Of a stretch of 64,000 nucleotides of DNA, positions 15,686 through 24,141 are shown piece after piece. The notes below the pieces were generated by a model. It ran no database searches and had not been told where the DNA came from. It was given only the letters and a program-made list of their open reading frames with translations. Within the stretch, counting starts at the first letter, position 1. Each line of letters opens with the position of its first letter. The position numbers were made by a program, and so were the translations under genes. Location of the stretch: NCBI GenBank assembly GCA_963704025.1, contig CAVPGP010000002.1:997424-1061423 (forward strand), in the 5' to 3' direction. Origin of the DNA: CAVPGP01 sp963704025 (GTDB taxonomy: Bacteria > Actinomycetota > Thermoleophilia > Gaiellales > Gaiellaceae).

Positions 15686-16363
15686 TCATGCGAGCTCGCG
15701 GACGAGCCGGCGGTACGCGCTCTGGAGATCGTCGCTCGCGAAGATCGCGGCGCCCGCCACGAAGAGGTCGGCGCCCGCCTGACGAACCGCGCCGATGTTC
15801 TCCGGCCCGATCCCTCCGTCGACCTGGACGTGCAGATCCCCTGGGAGAAGCTCGCGCAGGCGCCTCACCCGGTCGAGGGTCTCGGGCAAGAACGCCTGGC
15901 CGGAGTAGCCCGGATGAATCGACATGCAGAGCACGACGTCGGCGTCGGCCGCTACGGGAGCAACCTCATCGGGGCTCGTCTCGGGATTGAAGGCGACGCC
16001 GACGCCGAGCCCGTGCTCGCGCGCGGCGGCGATCGTCGCCGGGACGTCCGCGACGGCCTCGTAGTGGAAGGTGACGCTGTTGCCGCCCGCCTCTGCGACA
16101 GCCCGGAAATGCTTCGCCGGACTGTCCACCATCAGGTGGACGTCGAAGACGCCGCCCCGCCCGTGCACGAGCGGCGCAATCGACTGGAGCACGATCGGCC
16201 CGATCGTGATCGGCTCCACGAAATGCCCGTCGCCGACGTCGAAGTGGAAGACGCGGGCACCGGCCCCGAGCAGCGTCTCGAGCTGCTCGCCGAGGATCGA
16301 GAAATCGGCCGCGTAGATCGACGGCTCGACCTCGACGGTCCTGATCCAGTCGTCCCAGGCCAC
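15686..16363 (-). CDS. rpe: Ribulose-phosphate 3-epimerase
   Basis: 225 aa from GTG at 16363, 10 bases after rsmB. TIM-barrel motifs: VEPSIYAADFSILGEQLE, VFHFDVGDGHFVEPITIGPIV, FDVHLMVDSP, SIHPGYSGQAFLPETL and LHVQVDGGIGPENIG, holding the metal-binding His and Asp residues. It interconverts Ru5P and Xu5P in the pentose phosphate pathway, which also supplies Ru5P to RibB. A second, unrelated rpe lies at 60,880-61,536 beyond the chimeric join. Confidence 0.94.
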   Translation of the reverse strand: MAWDDWIRTVEVEPSIYAADFSILGEQLETLLGAGARVFHFDVGDGHFVEPITIGPIVLQSIAPLVHGRGGVFDVHLMVDSPAKHFRAVAEAGGNSVTFHYEAVADVPATIAAAREHGLGVGVAFNPETSPDEVAPVAADADVVLCMSIHPGYSGQAFLPETLDRVRRLRELLPGDLHVQVDGGIGPENIGAVRQAGADLFVAGAAIFASDDLQSAYRRLVRELA

Positions 16364-16373
16364 GTCGTCGAGT

Positions 16374-17573
16374 CTACGAGTTGAGACGGGCGACGAAGAA
16401 GCCCGAGGTCCCGTGCCGATGCGGCGTCGTGAGCAGGAACTCGGGCCGCTTCGGGTGCCGGTACTGCGGCCATCGGTCGGCGACCGTCGCATCGACCTCG
16501 AGGCCGCTCTCGGCCACCACGGCCTCGTTCTCGTCCGCGTTCAGGGTGCAGACGGAGTAGACGATCGTGCCGCCCGGCCGGACTCGTTCGGCGGCCGCGC
16601 GGAGCAGCTCGAGCTGGAGCTCGGGCAGCGGCTTCGACCGCCAGCGCAGGTCGGGGCGTCGTGCGAGGACTCCGAGCCCGGAGCACGGAGCGTCCACCAG
16701 CGCCCGATCGAAGCCGGAGTCGTCGAGCTCACGCACGTCGGTGTTGACGACCCGAACGTCGGACCGGCCGAGCCGGCGCAGGTTCTCCGCGAGCTCGCCG
16801 GCCCGTGCCTCGTTCACCTCCGCTGCCACGACCTCGCCCTGGAGCATCGCGGTCTTGCCGCCGGGCGCCGCGCACGCGTCGAGCACGCGCTCGCCGGGCT
16901 GCGACTCGACAGCGAGCCCGGCGACCTGCGACGCACGGCTCATCGGCCAGATCCGGCCTTGCGCGAGCGCGAGGGGGTCCACACGCCTCACCCGGTACGC
17001 CCCTGCCACGTCGGTCGGCTCGCCGTCGATCTCGCCGCGCAGCAGGCGCACGATGGTCTCGGCCGGCTCGTTCTGGGCCCGCATCAGCTCGAGCGCCTCC
17101 TGGTCTCCCCAGTCGCGCCTCCAGACGTCCCAGACCCAGTCGGGGTACGAATGCCTGAGCGGGCCCTCGGGCAGCGAGGCGACGAGACCGCGCAGCCCCT
17201 GTGCGAGCCGCCGGCCGACGGCGTTCGTGAACGCCGTCGCACGCTCGAGCCGGGCGCGGCGCACGAGCTCGACCGACTCGCCGACGACGGCATGAGCCGG
17301 GAGATCCAGCCAGCCGAGCTGATACGCGGCGATGCGGAGCGAAGCGAGCACCGGCGGATCGAGCCTGCGCACCGGGCGCCCGCCGAGCTGCTCGATCGCG
17401 TAGTCGATCGTCCGGACGCGCTGAACCGTCCCGTAGGCAATCCGCTGCGTGAGGGCTCGGTCGCGCTCGTCGAGGCGAAAGGCCGCCGTCGCCAGCACGC
17501 GGTCGGCATAGGCGTCATGCTCGAAGACGCGCCGGACGACCTCGAACGCGGCCCGCCGCGCAGGCGCGATCAC
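16374..17573 (-). CDS. rsmB: 16S rRNA (cytosine-967-C5)-methyltransferase
   Basis: 399 aa from GTG overlapping the fmt stop (GTGA). The N-terminal NusB-like RNA-binding domain (ARRAAFEVVRRVFEHDAYADRVL...YGTVQRVRTIDYAIEQLGGRP...FTNAVGRRL) is followed by the SAM domain: VLDACAAPGGKTAML (motif I), DAPCSGLGVLARRPDLRW (Cys in PCSG) and YSVCTLNADENEAVV with the catalytic Cys. fmt-rsmB adjacency is common. It is slightly short for the family. Confidence 0.94.
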   Translation of the reverse strand: MIAPARRAAFEVVRRVFEHDAYADRVLATAAFRLDERDRALTQRIAYGTVQRVRTIDYAIEQLGGRPVRRLDPPVLASLRIAAYQLGWLDLPAHAVVGESVELVRRARLERATAFTNAVGRRLAQGLRGLVASLPEGPLRHSYPDWVWDVWRRDWGDQEALELMRAQNEPAETIVRLLRGEIDGEPTDVAGAYRVRRVDPLALAQGRIWPMSRASQVAGLAVESQPGERVLDACAAPGGKTAMLQGEVVAAEVNEARAGELAENLRRLGRSDVRVVNTDVRELDDSGFDRALVDAPCSGLGVLARRPDLRWRSKPLPELQLELLRAAAERVRPGGTIVYSVCTLNADENEAVVAESGLEVDATVADRWPQYRHPKRPEFLLTTPHRHGTSGFFVARLNS

Positions 17574-18346
17574 CGAGCGCCGCGGAGGAACTCGTCGTAG
17601 CTCATGCGCCGCCTTCCCTCCGGCTGCACCTCTTCCGGCACGAGCTCGCCGTCCTCCAGGCGAGCCTTCCAGACCGTCACGCGCCGGCCGTCCAGGTCGG
17701 CACGCGCGCCGATGTGCGGCGAGAGCGCACGCACGGTTCGCCACGCCTGCTCCGGGTCCGAGAGGTCGAGCTCGCGGTCGGCGGGGCGGATCTTCTCGGC
17801 GTAGGTCGCGCCCTCCTCGGGCTGCGGCGTGAACTCCGGCTCTGGCAGCACCTGCTCGAGAAGCCGCGCGGCCACCTCGCCGGCACGCGCGTACACCCCT
17901 CCCGCGTCGAGCTCCCCGACCGGGAACGCCTCCTGCGCGGCGACCGGCCCCGCGTCGAGCGCCTCGACCGTTCGGTGGATCGTGACGCCGGTCTCCTCGT
18001 CTCCGGCCATGATCGCCCGCTCGACCGGAGCGGCTCCGCGCCAGCGCGGCAGGAGCGACGGATGCACGTTGAGCCAGAGCGCCTGTTCGAGCAGGTGGGG
18101 CGGGATGTACAGCCCGTATGCCGCAACGACGACGACGTCCGCGGGCTCGATCGCCGGTCTCTCGGGCTGAAGCACGCGGATCCCGAGCCGTTCGGCGGCC
18201 TCTTTCGCCGGCGGTGCGCCCACCTTACGGCCGCGGCCACGCGGGGCGTCGGGCCGCGTCAACAGGTACTCCACCTCGTGGCTCGCCGCCAGCCGCTCGA
18301 GGACGTCGGCTCCGAGCGGCGCCGTCGCAGCGACGGCCAGGCGCAT
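17570..18346 (-). CDS. fmt: Methionyl-tRNA formyltransferase
   Basis: 258 aa, shorter than the usual ~310, from ATG overlapping the def stop (ATGA). The catalytic core is LNVHPSLLPRWRGAAPVERAIMAGDEETGVTIH (Asn, His and Asp of the formyl-transfer site), with VVVAAYGLYIP before it. A compact C-terminal domain follows (YAEKIRPADRELDLSDPEQAWRTVRALSPHIGARA). It formylates initiator Met-tRNA. Peptide deformylase is encoded just upstream. Confidence 0.94.
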   Translation of the reverse strand: MRLAVAATAPLGADVLERLAASHEVEYLLTRPDAPRGRGRKVGAPPAKEAAERLGIRVLQPERPAIEPADVVVVAAYGLYIPPHLLEQALWLNVHPSLLPRWRGAAPVERAIMAGDEETGVTIHRTVEALDAGPVAAQEAFPVGELDAGGVYARAGEVAARLLEQVLPEPEFTPQPEEGATYAEKIRPADRELDLSDPEQAWRTVRALSPHIGARADLDGRRVTVWKARLEDGELVPEEVQPEGRRRMSYDEFLRGAR

Positions 18347-18927
18347 CAGCCGGAAGCGCCGAGCAGCGGCTGTGGGCGCAGGATCCCGAGTGCCTGCTTC
18401 CGGCTCTCGGGATCGGTGAGGTCGATGATCAGCACGCCGTCGAGGTGGTCGAGCTCGTGCTGGACGATCCGCGCAGGCATGCCCTCGAGCTCGAGGCGCA
18501 CGCCCTCGCCGTTCTCGTCCTTCCCCTCGAGCACGAGCTTCAGCCGGCGCGCCACCGGGACGCGCACGCCCTGGAGCGAAAGGCATCCCTCGTCGTCCTT
18601 CTCCTCCTCGCCGCTCGACTCGACCAGAACCGGGTTGGCGACGACCTGGACGTCCTGCCCCTCGCCGGGCTGGAAGACGAAGACGCGCTGCAGCACACCG
18701 ACCTGGGTGGCAGCGAGCCCGACGCCCCGCGCGTCGTGCATCAGCGCGCCCATGCGCTCGACGAGCCGCCTCAGGTCGTCGTCGAAGCTCGTTACCTCGT
18801 TGGCGCGGAGGCGCAGCGCCGGGTCGCCCCACTGGCGGATCTGCGCCAGCGCGAGACGACGTCGAGCCTCGGCCTCGGGGTCGAGCGCGTGGTCGTCCTC
18901 GATGATCTCGCCGTGCTCATGGGACAT
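18346..18927 (-). CDS. def: Peptide deformylase
   Basis: 193 aa. All three active-site motifs are present: GVGLAATQVG, EGCLSLQGV (metal Cys) and QHELDHLDG (two metal His and the catalytic Glu). An acidic N-terminal extension of about 25 residues precedes the domain. It removes the formyl group from nascent proteins, working with fmt. Confidence 0.96.
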   Translation of the reverse strand: MSHEHGEIIEDDHALDPEAEARRRLALAQIRQWGDPALRLRANEVTSFDDDLRRLVERMGALMHDARGVGLAATQVGVLQRVFVFQPGEGQDVQVVANPVLVESSGEEEKDDEGCLSLQGVRVPVARRLKLVLEGKDENGEGVRLELEGMPARIVQHELDHLDGVLIIDLTDPESRKQALGILRPQPLLGASG

Positions 18928-18936
18928 CGCGGCAGT

Positions 18937-19422
18937 CTACGCGGCGGCTGCCGCGGGGAATCGCTCCAGGATCCAGTCCGCGTCGAGCGGGCGTCGCCGG
19001 TACGACTTGCCGCCGAGCGTGGCGTAGTCGCCGGTGCGGGGATCCATGGCGAGACGCGCCTCGATCGGGAAGTAGCGGTTGTGCCGGTCGATCAGGTCGT
19101 TGACCTCGAAGAAGCCCCAGCGCTCCGCCACTCGGGGCCATCGGTCGCGCGGAGTCGACTCGTACGCCTCTCTCAAACGGTCCAGATGCTCGCGCGTGAG
19201 CTCGTCGATCGTCCGCAGGCGCACCATGTACGGGAGCGGACCGCCGAGCGCCCCGATGTACGAGGCCGCATCCGGAGCCGCCGGGCGGAGGCGCTGTCGC
19301 AGCGGCCTCCCCCGCAGCGGGTTGAACGTGTCGCCGGCGACCTCGCGCCCTTCGCGCTCGTCCCGCCAGGTCCTCGTCTGCTCGCCGAGCAGCTGGTCCG
19401 CCACGGTCTCCTTCACGTTCAT
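18937..19422 (-). CDS. Conserved-looking hypothetical protein
   Basis: 161 aa with no signal or membrane segment. The sequence reads as a folded globular protein: TWRDEREGREVAGDTFNPL, LPYMVRLRTIDELTREHLDRLRE, RVAERWGFFEVNDLIDRHNRYFPIEARLAMDPRTGDYATLGGKSYRRRPLDADWILERFP. It sits between priA and def with 7- and 9-base gaps, so it is co-transcribed with essential genes. No family is recognised. Confidence 0.8.
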   Translation of the reverse strand: MNVKETVADQLLGEQTRTWRDEREGREVAGDTFNPLRGRPLRQRLRPAAPDAASYIGALGGPLPYMVRLRTIDELTREHLDRLREAYESTPRDRWPRVAERWGFFEVNDLIDRHNRYFPIEARLAMDPRTGDYATLGGKSYRRRPLDADWILERFPAAAAA

Positions 19423-19429
19423 ATTCTGC

Positions 19430-21358
19430 CTAGAGGCTCTGGGGGTCCACGTCGACTACCGCCTGCAAGCCGGCCCTCCGCATCGCCGGCGCACCGGCCG
19501 AGAGGAGCTGCGCCGCCCGGGCGGCGATCGTCCGCGGCTGGTCGGTCTTCGCCACGAGCTGCGCGCGGTGGCGACCGCGCAGGCGGAGGAGCGGTGCGGG
19601 GCCGAGGAGCTCCGCCCCCTTCATCGCCGACTTCAGCTCCTCCAGCGCCCGGAGCGGAGCAGCCTCGTCGGGGCCCGAGACGAGGATCCGGACGATGTGC
19701 TTGAAGGGCGGATAGCCGAGCTCGCGGCGCCGCTCGAGCTCACCGTCGTTGAAAGACGCGACGTCGTGCCGCTGCGCGAGCGCGATCGGCCGCGCGTCGG
19801 GCTGGAACGTCTGCACGATCACGCGACCCGGTGCGTCGCGGCCGCTGCGGCCGGCAAGCTGTGTGATCAGCTGGAACGTTCGCTCCTCGGCGCGGAAGTC
19901 CGGCAGCCCGAGGCCGGTGTCCGCATCGACGACGGCCGCCAGCGCGACGTTGGAGAAGTGGTGGCCCTTGGCGACCATCTGCGTGCCGATCAGCACGGCC
20001 CGGTCCGCCTCGGCGAACCGTCTCAGCGTGGCGGCGAGCGCGTCCGGCTTCTCGGCGGTGTCCGCGTCGAGTCGCACCACCTCCAGCCCCGGGACGGCCT
20101 TCGCCAGCTCGCGCTCGAGCCTCTGCGTGCCGGCGCCGAGGCGTGCGAGCTCGACCGAGCGGCACGCGGGACACTCGTCCGGGGCAGCCTCCGCGTGACC
20201 GCAGTGGTGGCAGCGGAGAGACGTGTCGCCGTGTAGCACGAGCGCCACGTCGCAATTCGGACACCGGAGGGTCAGGCCGCACGCGCGGCAGTGGAGCGCC
20301 GGCGCGACCCCGCGCCGGTTCAGGAGCAGGATCGCCTTGCCGCCGTGCTCCGCGACTCGACCGAGCTCCTTGAGCAGCGGCGCCGAGAGCGGATAGCCCG
20401 CTTCGCGGCGGAGATCGACGACGCGGACCGGAGGCAGCTCTCCCGCGATCCGCCCGCCGAGCTCGAGCCGCTCGAGCGCCGCCCAGCTCTCCGGACGCGG
20501 GGTGGCGGAGCCGTAGACGGCGACCGCACCTTCGAGCGCGGCGCGCTTCGCAGCCACGGTTCGCGCGTCGTAGCGCGGGTCGGAGTCCTGCTTGTAGGAG
20601 GCGTCGTGCTCCTCGTCGACGACGACGAGCCCGAGACCGCGCACGGGAGCGAAGATCGCCGAGCGCGCGCCGACGACGATCCGTGCCTCACCTGACGCGA
20701 TGCGCTCGCGCTCGTCGCGGCGCTCCGCCTCCGTCAGGCCCGAGTGGAGGATCGCGACCCCGTCGCCGAACCGCGCTCGGAAGCGCCCCACGGTCTGTGG
20801 CGCGAGCGCGATCTCCGGCACGAGCACGATCGCGCCGAGACCGCGCTCGAGCGCCGCGGCCGAGGCCTGCAGGTAGACCTCCGTCTTCCCGGACCCCGTC
20901 GCTCCGTGAAGGAGGAAGTGGCCGCCGCCGGCGTCGAGCTTCGCCACGATCCGGCCGACCGCCGCGCACTGCTCCGGAGAGAGCTCCTCCGGCTCGGCCT
21001 CCCCTTCGAGGGCCTGCCCGCGCTCGGCAGGCGGGGCCTGCTGCTTGCGGCGCTTCCGCTTCTCCGGAGCAACGAGCGCGAGCGTGCGCGCCGGTGTCGA
21101 TCCGTAGTAGTCAGCGAGCCAGAGCGCGAGATCCACGAGCGGCGCGGGCACCTCGCCGAGGACAGCATCGATCGCGACCGCAGTCACGCCGTCCGGCGGC
21201 GCGGCCACGAGCCCGACGACGACCCCCCTCCGGCGACCGCGTCCGAACGGCACCGAGACGACGGCGCCCTTCTCCACCTCGTCGGGGACGAGGTACGTGA
21301 AGTCCCGCGCGAGCGCCCGCGCCGTCACCAGCGGGTAGACGGACGCGAAACGGGTCAC
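19430..21358 (-). CDS. priA: Primosomal protein N' (PriA helicase)
   Basis: 642 aa from GTG overlapping the previous stop (GTGA). The N-terminal DNA-binding domain ends near residue 100 (ALWLADYYGSTPARTLALVAP). Walker A is LHGATGSGKTEVYLQ and DEAH is VVDEEHDASYKQ. Motif III is YGSATPRPESW. The zinc region is HCRACGLTLRCPNC...RCHHCG...CPACRS. IGTQMVAKGHHF, QLAGRSGRD and the C-terminal domain end the protein. Many actinobacterial PriA proteins have lost helicase motifs; here they look intact. It restarts collapsed forks. Confidence 0.95.
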   Translation of the reverse strand: MTRFASVYPLVTARALARDFTYLVPDEVEKGAVVSVPFGRGRRRGVVVGLVAAPPDGVTAVAIDAVLGEVPAPLVDLALWLADYYGSTPARTLALVAPEKRKRRKQQAPPAERGQALEGEAEPEELSPEQCAAVGRIVAKLDAGGGHFLLHGATGSGKTEVYLQASAAALERGLGAIVLVPEIALAPQTVGRFRARFGDGVAILHSGLTEAERRDERERIASGEARIVVGARSAIFAPVRGLGLVVVDEEHDASYKQDSDPRYDARTVAAKRAALEGAVAVYGSATPRPESWAALERLELGGRIAGELPPVRVVDLRREAGYPLSAPLLKELGRVAEHGGKAILLLNRRGVAPALHCRACGLTLRCPNCDVALVLHGDTSLRCHHCGHAEAAPDECPACRSVELARLGAGTQRLERELAKAVPGLEVVRLDADTAEKPDALAATLRRFAEADRAVLIGTQMVAKGHHFSNVALAAVVDADTGLGLPDFRAEERTFQLITQLAGRSGRDAPGRVIVQTFQPDARPIALAQRHDVASFNDGELERRRELGYPPFKHIVRILVSGPDEAAPLRALEELKSAMKGAELLGPAPLLRLRGRHRAQLVAKTDQPRTIAARAAQLLSAGAPAMRRAGLQAVVDVDPQSL

Positions 21359-22302
21359 GAAGAGGTTTCCGCCTCGGCCTTGCCCTGGGTGCGCAGGCGC
21401 TTCCAGGAGAAGCTTCGGGTCATCAGCGCGATCGCGGCGAAGCCGAGCACGACGTTGCAGACGAGGGTCGCGATGTACATGCCGACGCTGAAGGAGAGCA
21501 ACAGGGTCGTCGACAGGGCCTTGTTGCGGAACACGAAGACGAGCAGCCCCTGCTTCGTCCCGGCGCCGCCCGGAGTCGCGGGGAAGAGCGTCGCGAGCGA
21601 GTCGACCACCTGGACGAGCAGGGCGTTGTGCAGGGACGCCTCGACGTGGAACGCCTCGAGGAAGAAATACAGCGCCGCGATCCGGAAGACCCAGCTCACT
21701 GCCTGCCAGAGCAGCACCTGACGCACGAAGCGCGGGGGGTCGCGAAGGATCGCGAACCCGAGCCGGACGTGCTCCCAGAACGCCGTCACACGCCGTCGCG
21801 CCCACAGGACCAGCACGAGCGCCGCGAGCGCCAGCCCGGCGAGCCCGATCAACGTGGCGGTGTAGTGGTCGAGGAAGAAGCGCCAGTCGACGCTCGGCAG
21901 CCTCGAGTAGACCTCATGGGTCGGCAGCACGCCGATCGCGAGCGCCCAGATCATCAGGCCCGCGGCGACGACGAAGTCGAAGACGGTCTCCACGATCAGC
22001 GTCGGTGTCAGGGTCGCGTAGGTCGAGTCGCGAACCCGGTGCTTCACCAGCACGAGCTTCACGATGTCGCCGCCCCGGGCCGGCGCGATCGAGTTCACGC
22101 CGACGCCTGCCAGGTAGGCGCCGAAGACCGTGCCGAGCCGCACCGGGCTCTCCGGATAGGCCGCGCGGATGATGTTCCGCCACGCGATCGCCCGGAAGAA
22201 GAGCTTGGCGACGTGGAGGGCGAGCGCCACCATGAGCGCGCCCCAGCCGACCGCTGCCAGGTGGCCGAAGAAGACGTCGACGGCATGGAAGAACGCGCCC
22301 AT
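21355..22302 (-). CDS. Lysylphosphatidylglycerol synthase TM-region/UPF0104 family membrane protein
   Basis: 315 aa with about eight hydrophobic helices. Typical family stretches are AIAWRNIIRAAYP, FGAYLAGVGVNSIAPARGGDIVKLVLVKHR, TPTLIVETVFDF and SLATLFPATPGGAGTKQGLLVF. These resemble the flippase half of MprF and AglD-like proteins, which move lipids or glycolipids. It lacks the soluble aminoacyl-transferase domain. It is the first gene of the long minus-strand run and overlaps priA by 4 bases. Confidence 0.85.
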   Translation of the reverse strand: MGAFFHAVDVFFGHLAAVGWGALMVALALHVAKLFFRAIAWRNIIRAAYPESPVRLGTVFGAYLAGVGVNSIAPARGGDIVKLVLVKHRVRDSTYATLTPTLIVETVFDFVVAAGLMIWALAIGVLPTHEVYSRLPSVDWRFFLDHYTATLIGLAGLALAALVLVLWARRRVTAFWEHVRLGFAILRDPPRFVRQVLLWQAVSWVFRIAALYFFLEAFHVEASLHNALLVQVVDSLATLFPATPGGAGTKQGLLVFVFRNKALSTTLLLSFSVGMYIATLVCNVVLGFAAIALMTRSFSWKRLRTQGKAEAETSS

Positions 22303-22347
22303 GAACGTCCAGTCTGCCCGTCGGGTCGGGCGCTAGTTGGGAATCGG

Positions 22348-23181
22348 CTAGGCGCCTGCGGCGACGAGCACGAAGTCGGTGGCGAAGCCGAGGAAGATCC
22401 CGGCGACGAGCGACCACGCGACGAGCGTCGGCAGCGCGTACTTGCGGCAGACGTTGAAGAGCTCGATCACGACGAAGAGGATCGAGCCGGCGGCGACGGT
22501 GAAGAAGGCGACCTGCAGCGTCTCGCTCACCCAGGCCTGGCCGATCACGGTGCCGAGGAACGTCGGTCCGCCGCCGATCAGGCCGAGCAGCGCCAGGAAG
22601 CCCCAGCTCGGGCGCTCGGACTCGCCACCGAGCGGGCCGACGATGCCGAAGCCCTCCGTTGCGTTGTGAAGCGCGAAGCCGATGATCAGGACGAGCGCGA
22701 GGCTGATCTCGTCCGAGGCGGCCGACTGGCCGATCGCAAGGCCCTCGCCGAAGTTGTGCAGTCCGATGCCGGTCGCGATCAGGAGCGCGAGCCGCCGCCC
22801 CGGCGTCAGCGTCTCGAGCCATGTGCGCTCGCGGTACTCCTCGATCGCCGCCGCGCCGGGGCCGATCAGGCGGGAGCCCCGCTTGCCGGCCATCCAGCGG
22901 TCGTAGTAGACGAGGCCCATGAAGCCGAGGATGAACCCGGCCGAGGCGATCGGAGCGAGCTCCGTGAGCCGGCTCCAGTTGTGCTCCTCCGCCGCCACCT
23001 CCACCGGCTCGATGCCGTGGCCGAGCACGTCCCAGAGCAGGAAGATCAGGATCCCCGTCGCGAACGCGCCGAGGGCGGCGCGCACCCGGATGCTCAGGTT
23101 GCTGACGCGCCCGAGCGGCAGCCCGAGGAAGATGGTGAAGCCGGCGATTGCGCCGAGAACGAGAGTCTGCGTCGTGCTCAT
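22348..23181 (-). CDS. ZIP-family metal transporter
   Basis: 277 aa with about eight membrane helices. The ZIP metal-site motifs lie in consecutive helices: GIGLHNFGEGLAIGQSA and GFALHNATEGFGIVGPL (H-N-x-x-E-G). LLWDVLGHGIEP has another His/Asp group. It should import zinc, manganese or iron. It is transcribed away from a DtxR-type regulator across a palindrome at 23,233-23,250, so repression by metal-loaded regulator is likely. Confidence 0.92.
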   Translation of the reverse strand: MSTTQTLVLGAIAGFTIFLGLPLGRVSNLSIRVRAALGAFATGILIFLLWDVLGHGIEPVEVAAEEHNWSRLTELAPIASAGFILGFMGLVYYDRWMAGKRGSRLIGPGAAAIEEYRERTWLETLTPGRRLALLIATGIGLHNFGEGLAIGQSAASDEISLALVLIIGFALHNATEGFGIVGPLGGESERPSWGFLALLGLIGGGPTFLGTVIGQAWVSETLQVAFFTVAAGSILFVVIELFNVCRKYALPTLVAWSLVAGIFLGFATDFVLVAAGA

Positions 23182-23232
23182 GTCGTGGTCATGTCGTGCT
23201 CATCGAGTCTGTAAGTCGCTCCGGAGGTCCGT

Positions 23233-23250
23233 TGTAAGGCTGACCTTACA
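23233..23250 (+). promoter_or_regulatory. Palindromic operator between the ZIP transporter and DtxR-type regulator
   Basis: TGTAAGG (23233-23239), a 4-base spacer, then CCTTACA (23244-23250): perfect 7-bp arms. It lies 52 bases before the transporter start and 28 before the regulator start. DtxR/MntR/IdeR proteins bind such sites (TTAGG...CCTAA-like), so it can control both genes. Confidence 0.75.
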
Positions 23251-23277
23251 CGAACCGCGCGGCCTATCATCGCCTCT

Positions 23278-23964
23278 ATGGCCCAGGGACATTCAACGGA
23301 CGAGTACCTGGAGACCATCTACTTCCTGGCGAACCCGATCGGCGAGTACCGGCCGAGCACGGTCGGCCCCCCGGCGCTGGCCTCGCGCGTCGCCGAGATG
23401 CTCGGCGTCTCGCGCGCGTCCGCCGGGGAGATGCTGAAGCGGCTCGAGGCGGAGGGCCTCGTCGAGCGCGGCGAGCGGAAGGAGGCGATCCTGACGCCGG
23501 CCGGGCAGGAGCGCGCCGCGCGCGTGGTGCGCAAGCACCGGATCATCGAGCGGCTGCTGACGGACTTCATGGGCTACACGGCCGCCGAGGCGCACGTGCA
23601 CGCGGACGAGCTCGGCGACACGTTCAACGACGACATGGTGGAGCGGATCCGCGAGCGGCTCGGCAACCCGGAGCGCTGTCCGCACGGCTGGCCGGTCGAG
23701 CCCGACGCGGAGAAGGCGGAGAACCCGGACCTGGCTCCGCTCTCGGCGCTCGGGCCGGGGACGCATGCGACGGTCGTCCGCCTGGCCGAGCACGACGGCG
23801 AACTCCTGCACTGGTTCTACGACGAGGGACTCGGCCCGGGGACGGAGCTCGAGCTGCGGTCGGCCCAGCGGGCGGCCGGGCAGTTCACCGTACACGTGAA
23901 CGGCGCCGACAAGGCCGTCTCGGAGAAGGCGGCCGAGGGCCTCTTCGTGCGCCCGGCGTCTTGA
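23278..23964 (+). CDS. DtxR-family metal-dependent transcriptional regulator
   Basis: 228 aa. The N-terminal winged helix (STDEYLETIYFLAN, PALASRVAEMLGVSRASAGEMLKRLEAEGLVERG) is followed by the metal-binding dimerisation domain (RVVRKHRIIERLLTDFMGYTAAEAHVHADELGDTFNDDMVERI, NPERCPHGWPVEP), with the His, Glu and Cys of DtxR-type sites. A C-terminal SH3-like FeoA domain follows (LSALGPGTHATVVRLAEHDGELLHWFYDEGLGPG). It probably represses the divergent ZIP gene when metal is abundant. The 177 bases after it carry no recognised gene. Confidence 0.93.
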   Translation: MAQGHSTDEYLETIYFLANPIGEYRPSTVGPPALASRVAEMLGVSRASAGEMLKRLEAEGLVERGERKEAILTPAGQERAARVVRKHRIIERLLTDFMGYTAAEAHVHADELGDTFNDDMVERIRERLGNPERCPHGWPVEPDAEKAENPDLAPLSALGPGTHATVVRLAEHDGELLHWFYDEGLGPGTELELRSAQRAAGQFTVHVNGADKAVSEKAAEGLFVRPAS

Positions 23965-24141
23965 TCACAAGCTCATGCACACAGCGCTCTGCGGTCCGGC
24001 GAGGGCGCATGCAGCGGTTTGCGTGTACCTCGGACCCGTGTTGAACGGACCGAACTCGACCAGGCCACAGGACGTCAATACACCGAAGGCGATGGCCGCC
24101 GTCGCGCGAGCGCTGCTCGCTACGGGTCTTCCGGAGCTCCG

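Noticed and set aside
15638..15690. FMN riboswitch upstream of ribD
   Set aside because: The gap is only 48 bases and shows no aptamer-like conserved segments.
23965..24141. Possible short plus-strand ORF ending ALLATGLPELR at about 24,144
   Set aside because: Roughly 35 codons with no ribosome site or recognisable homology; too weak to call.
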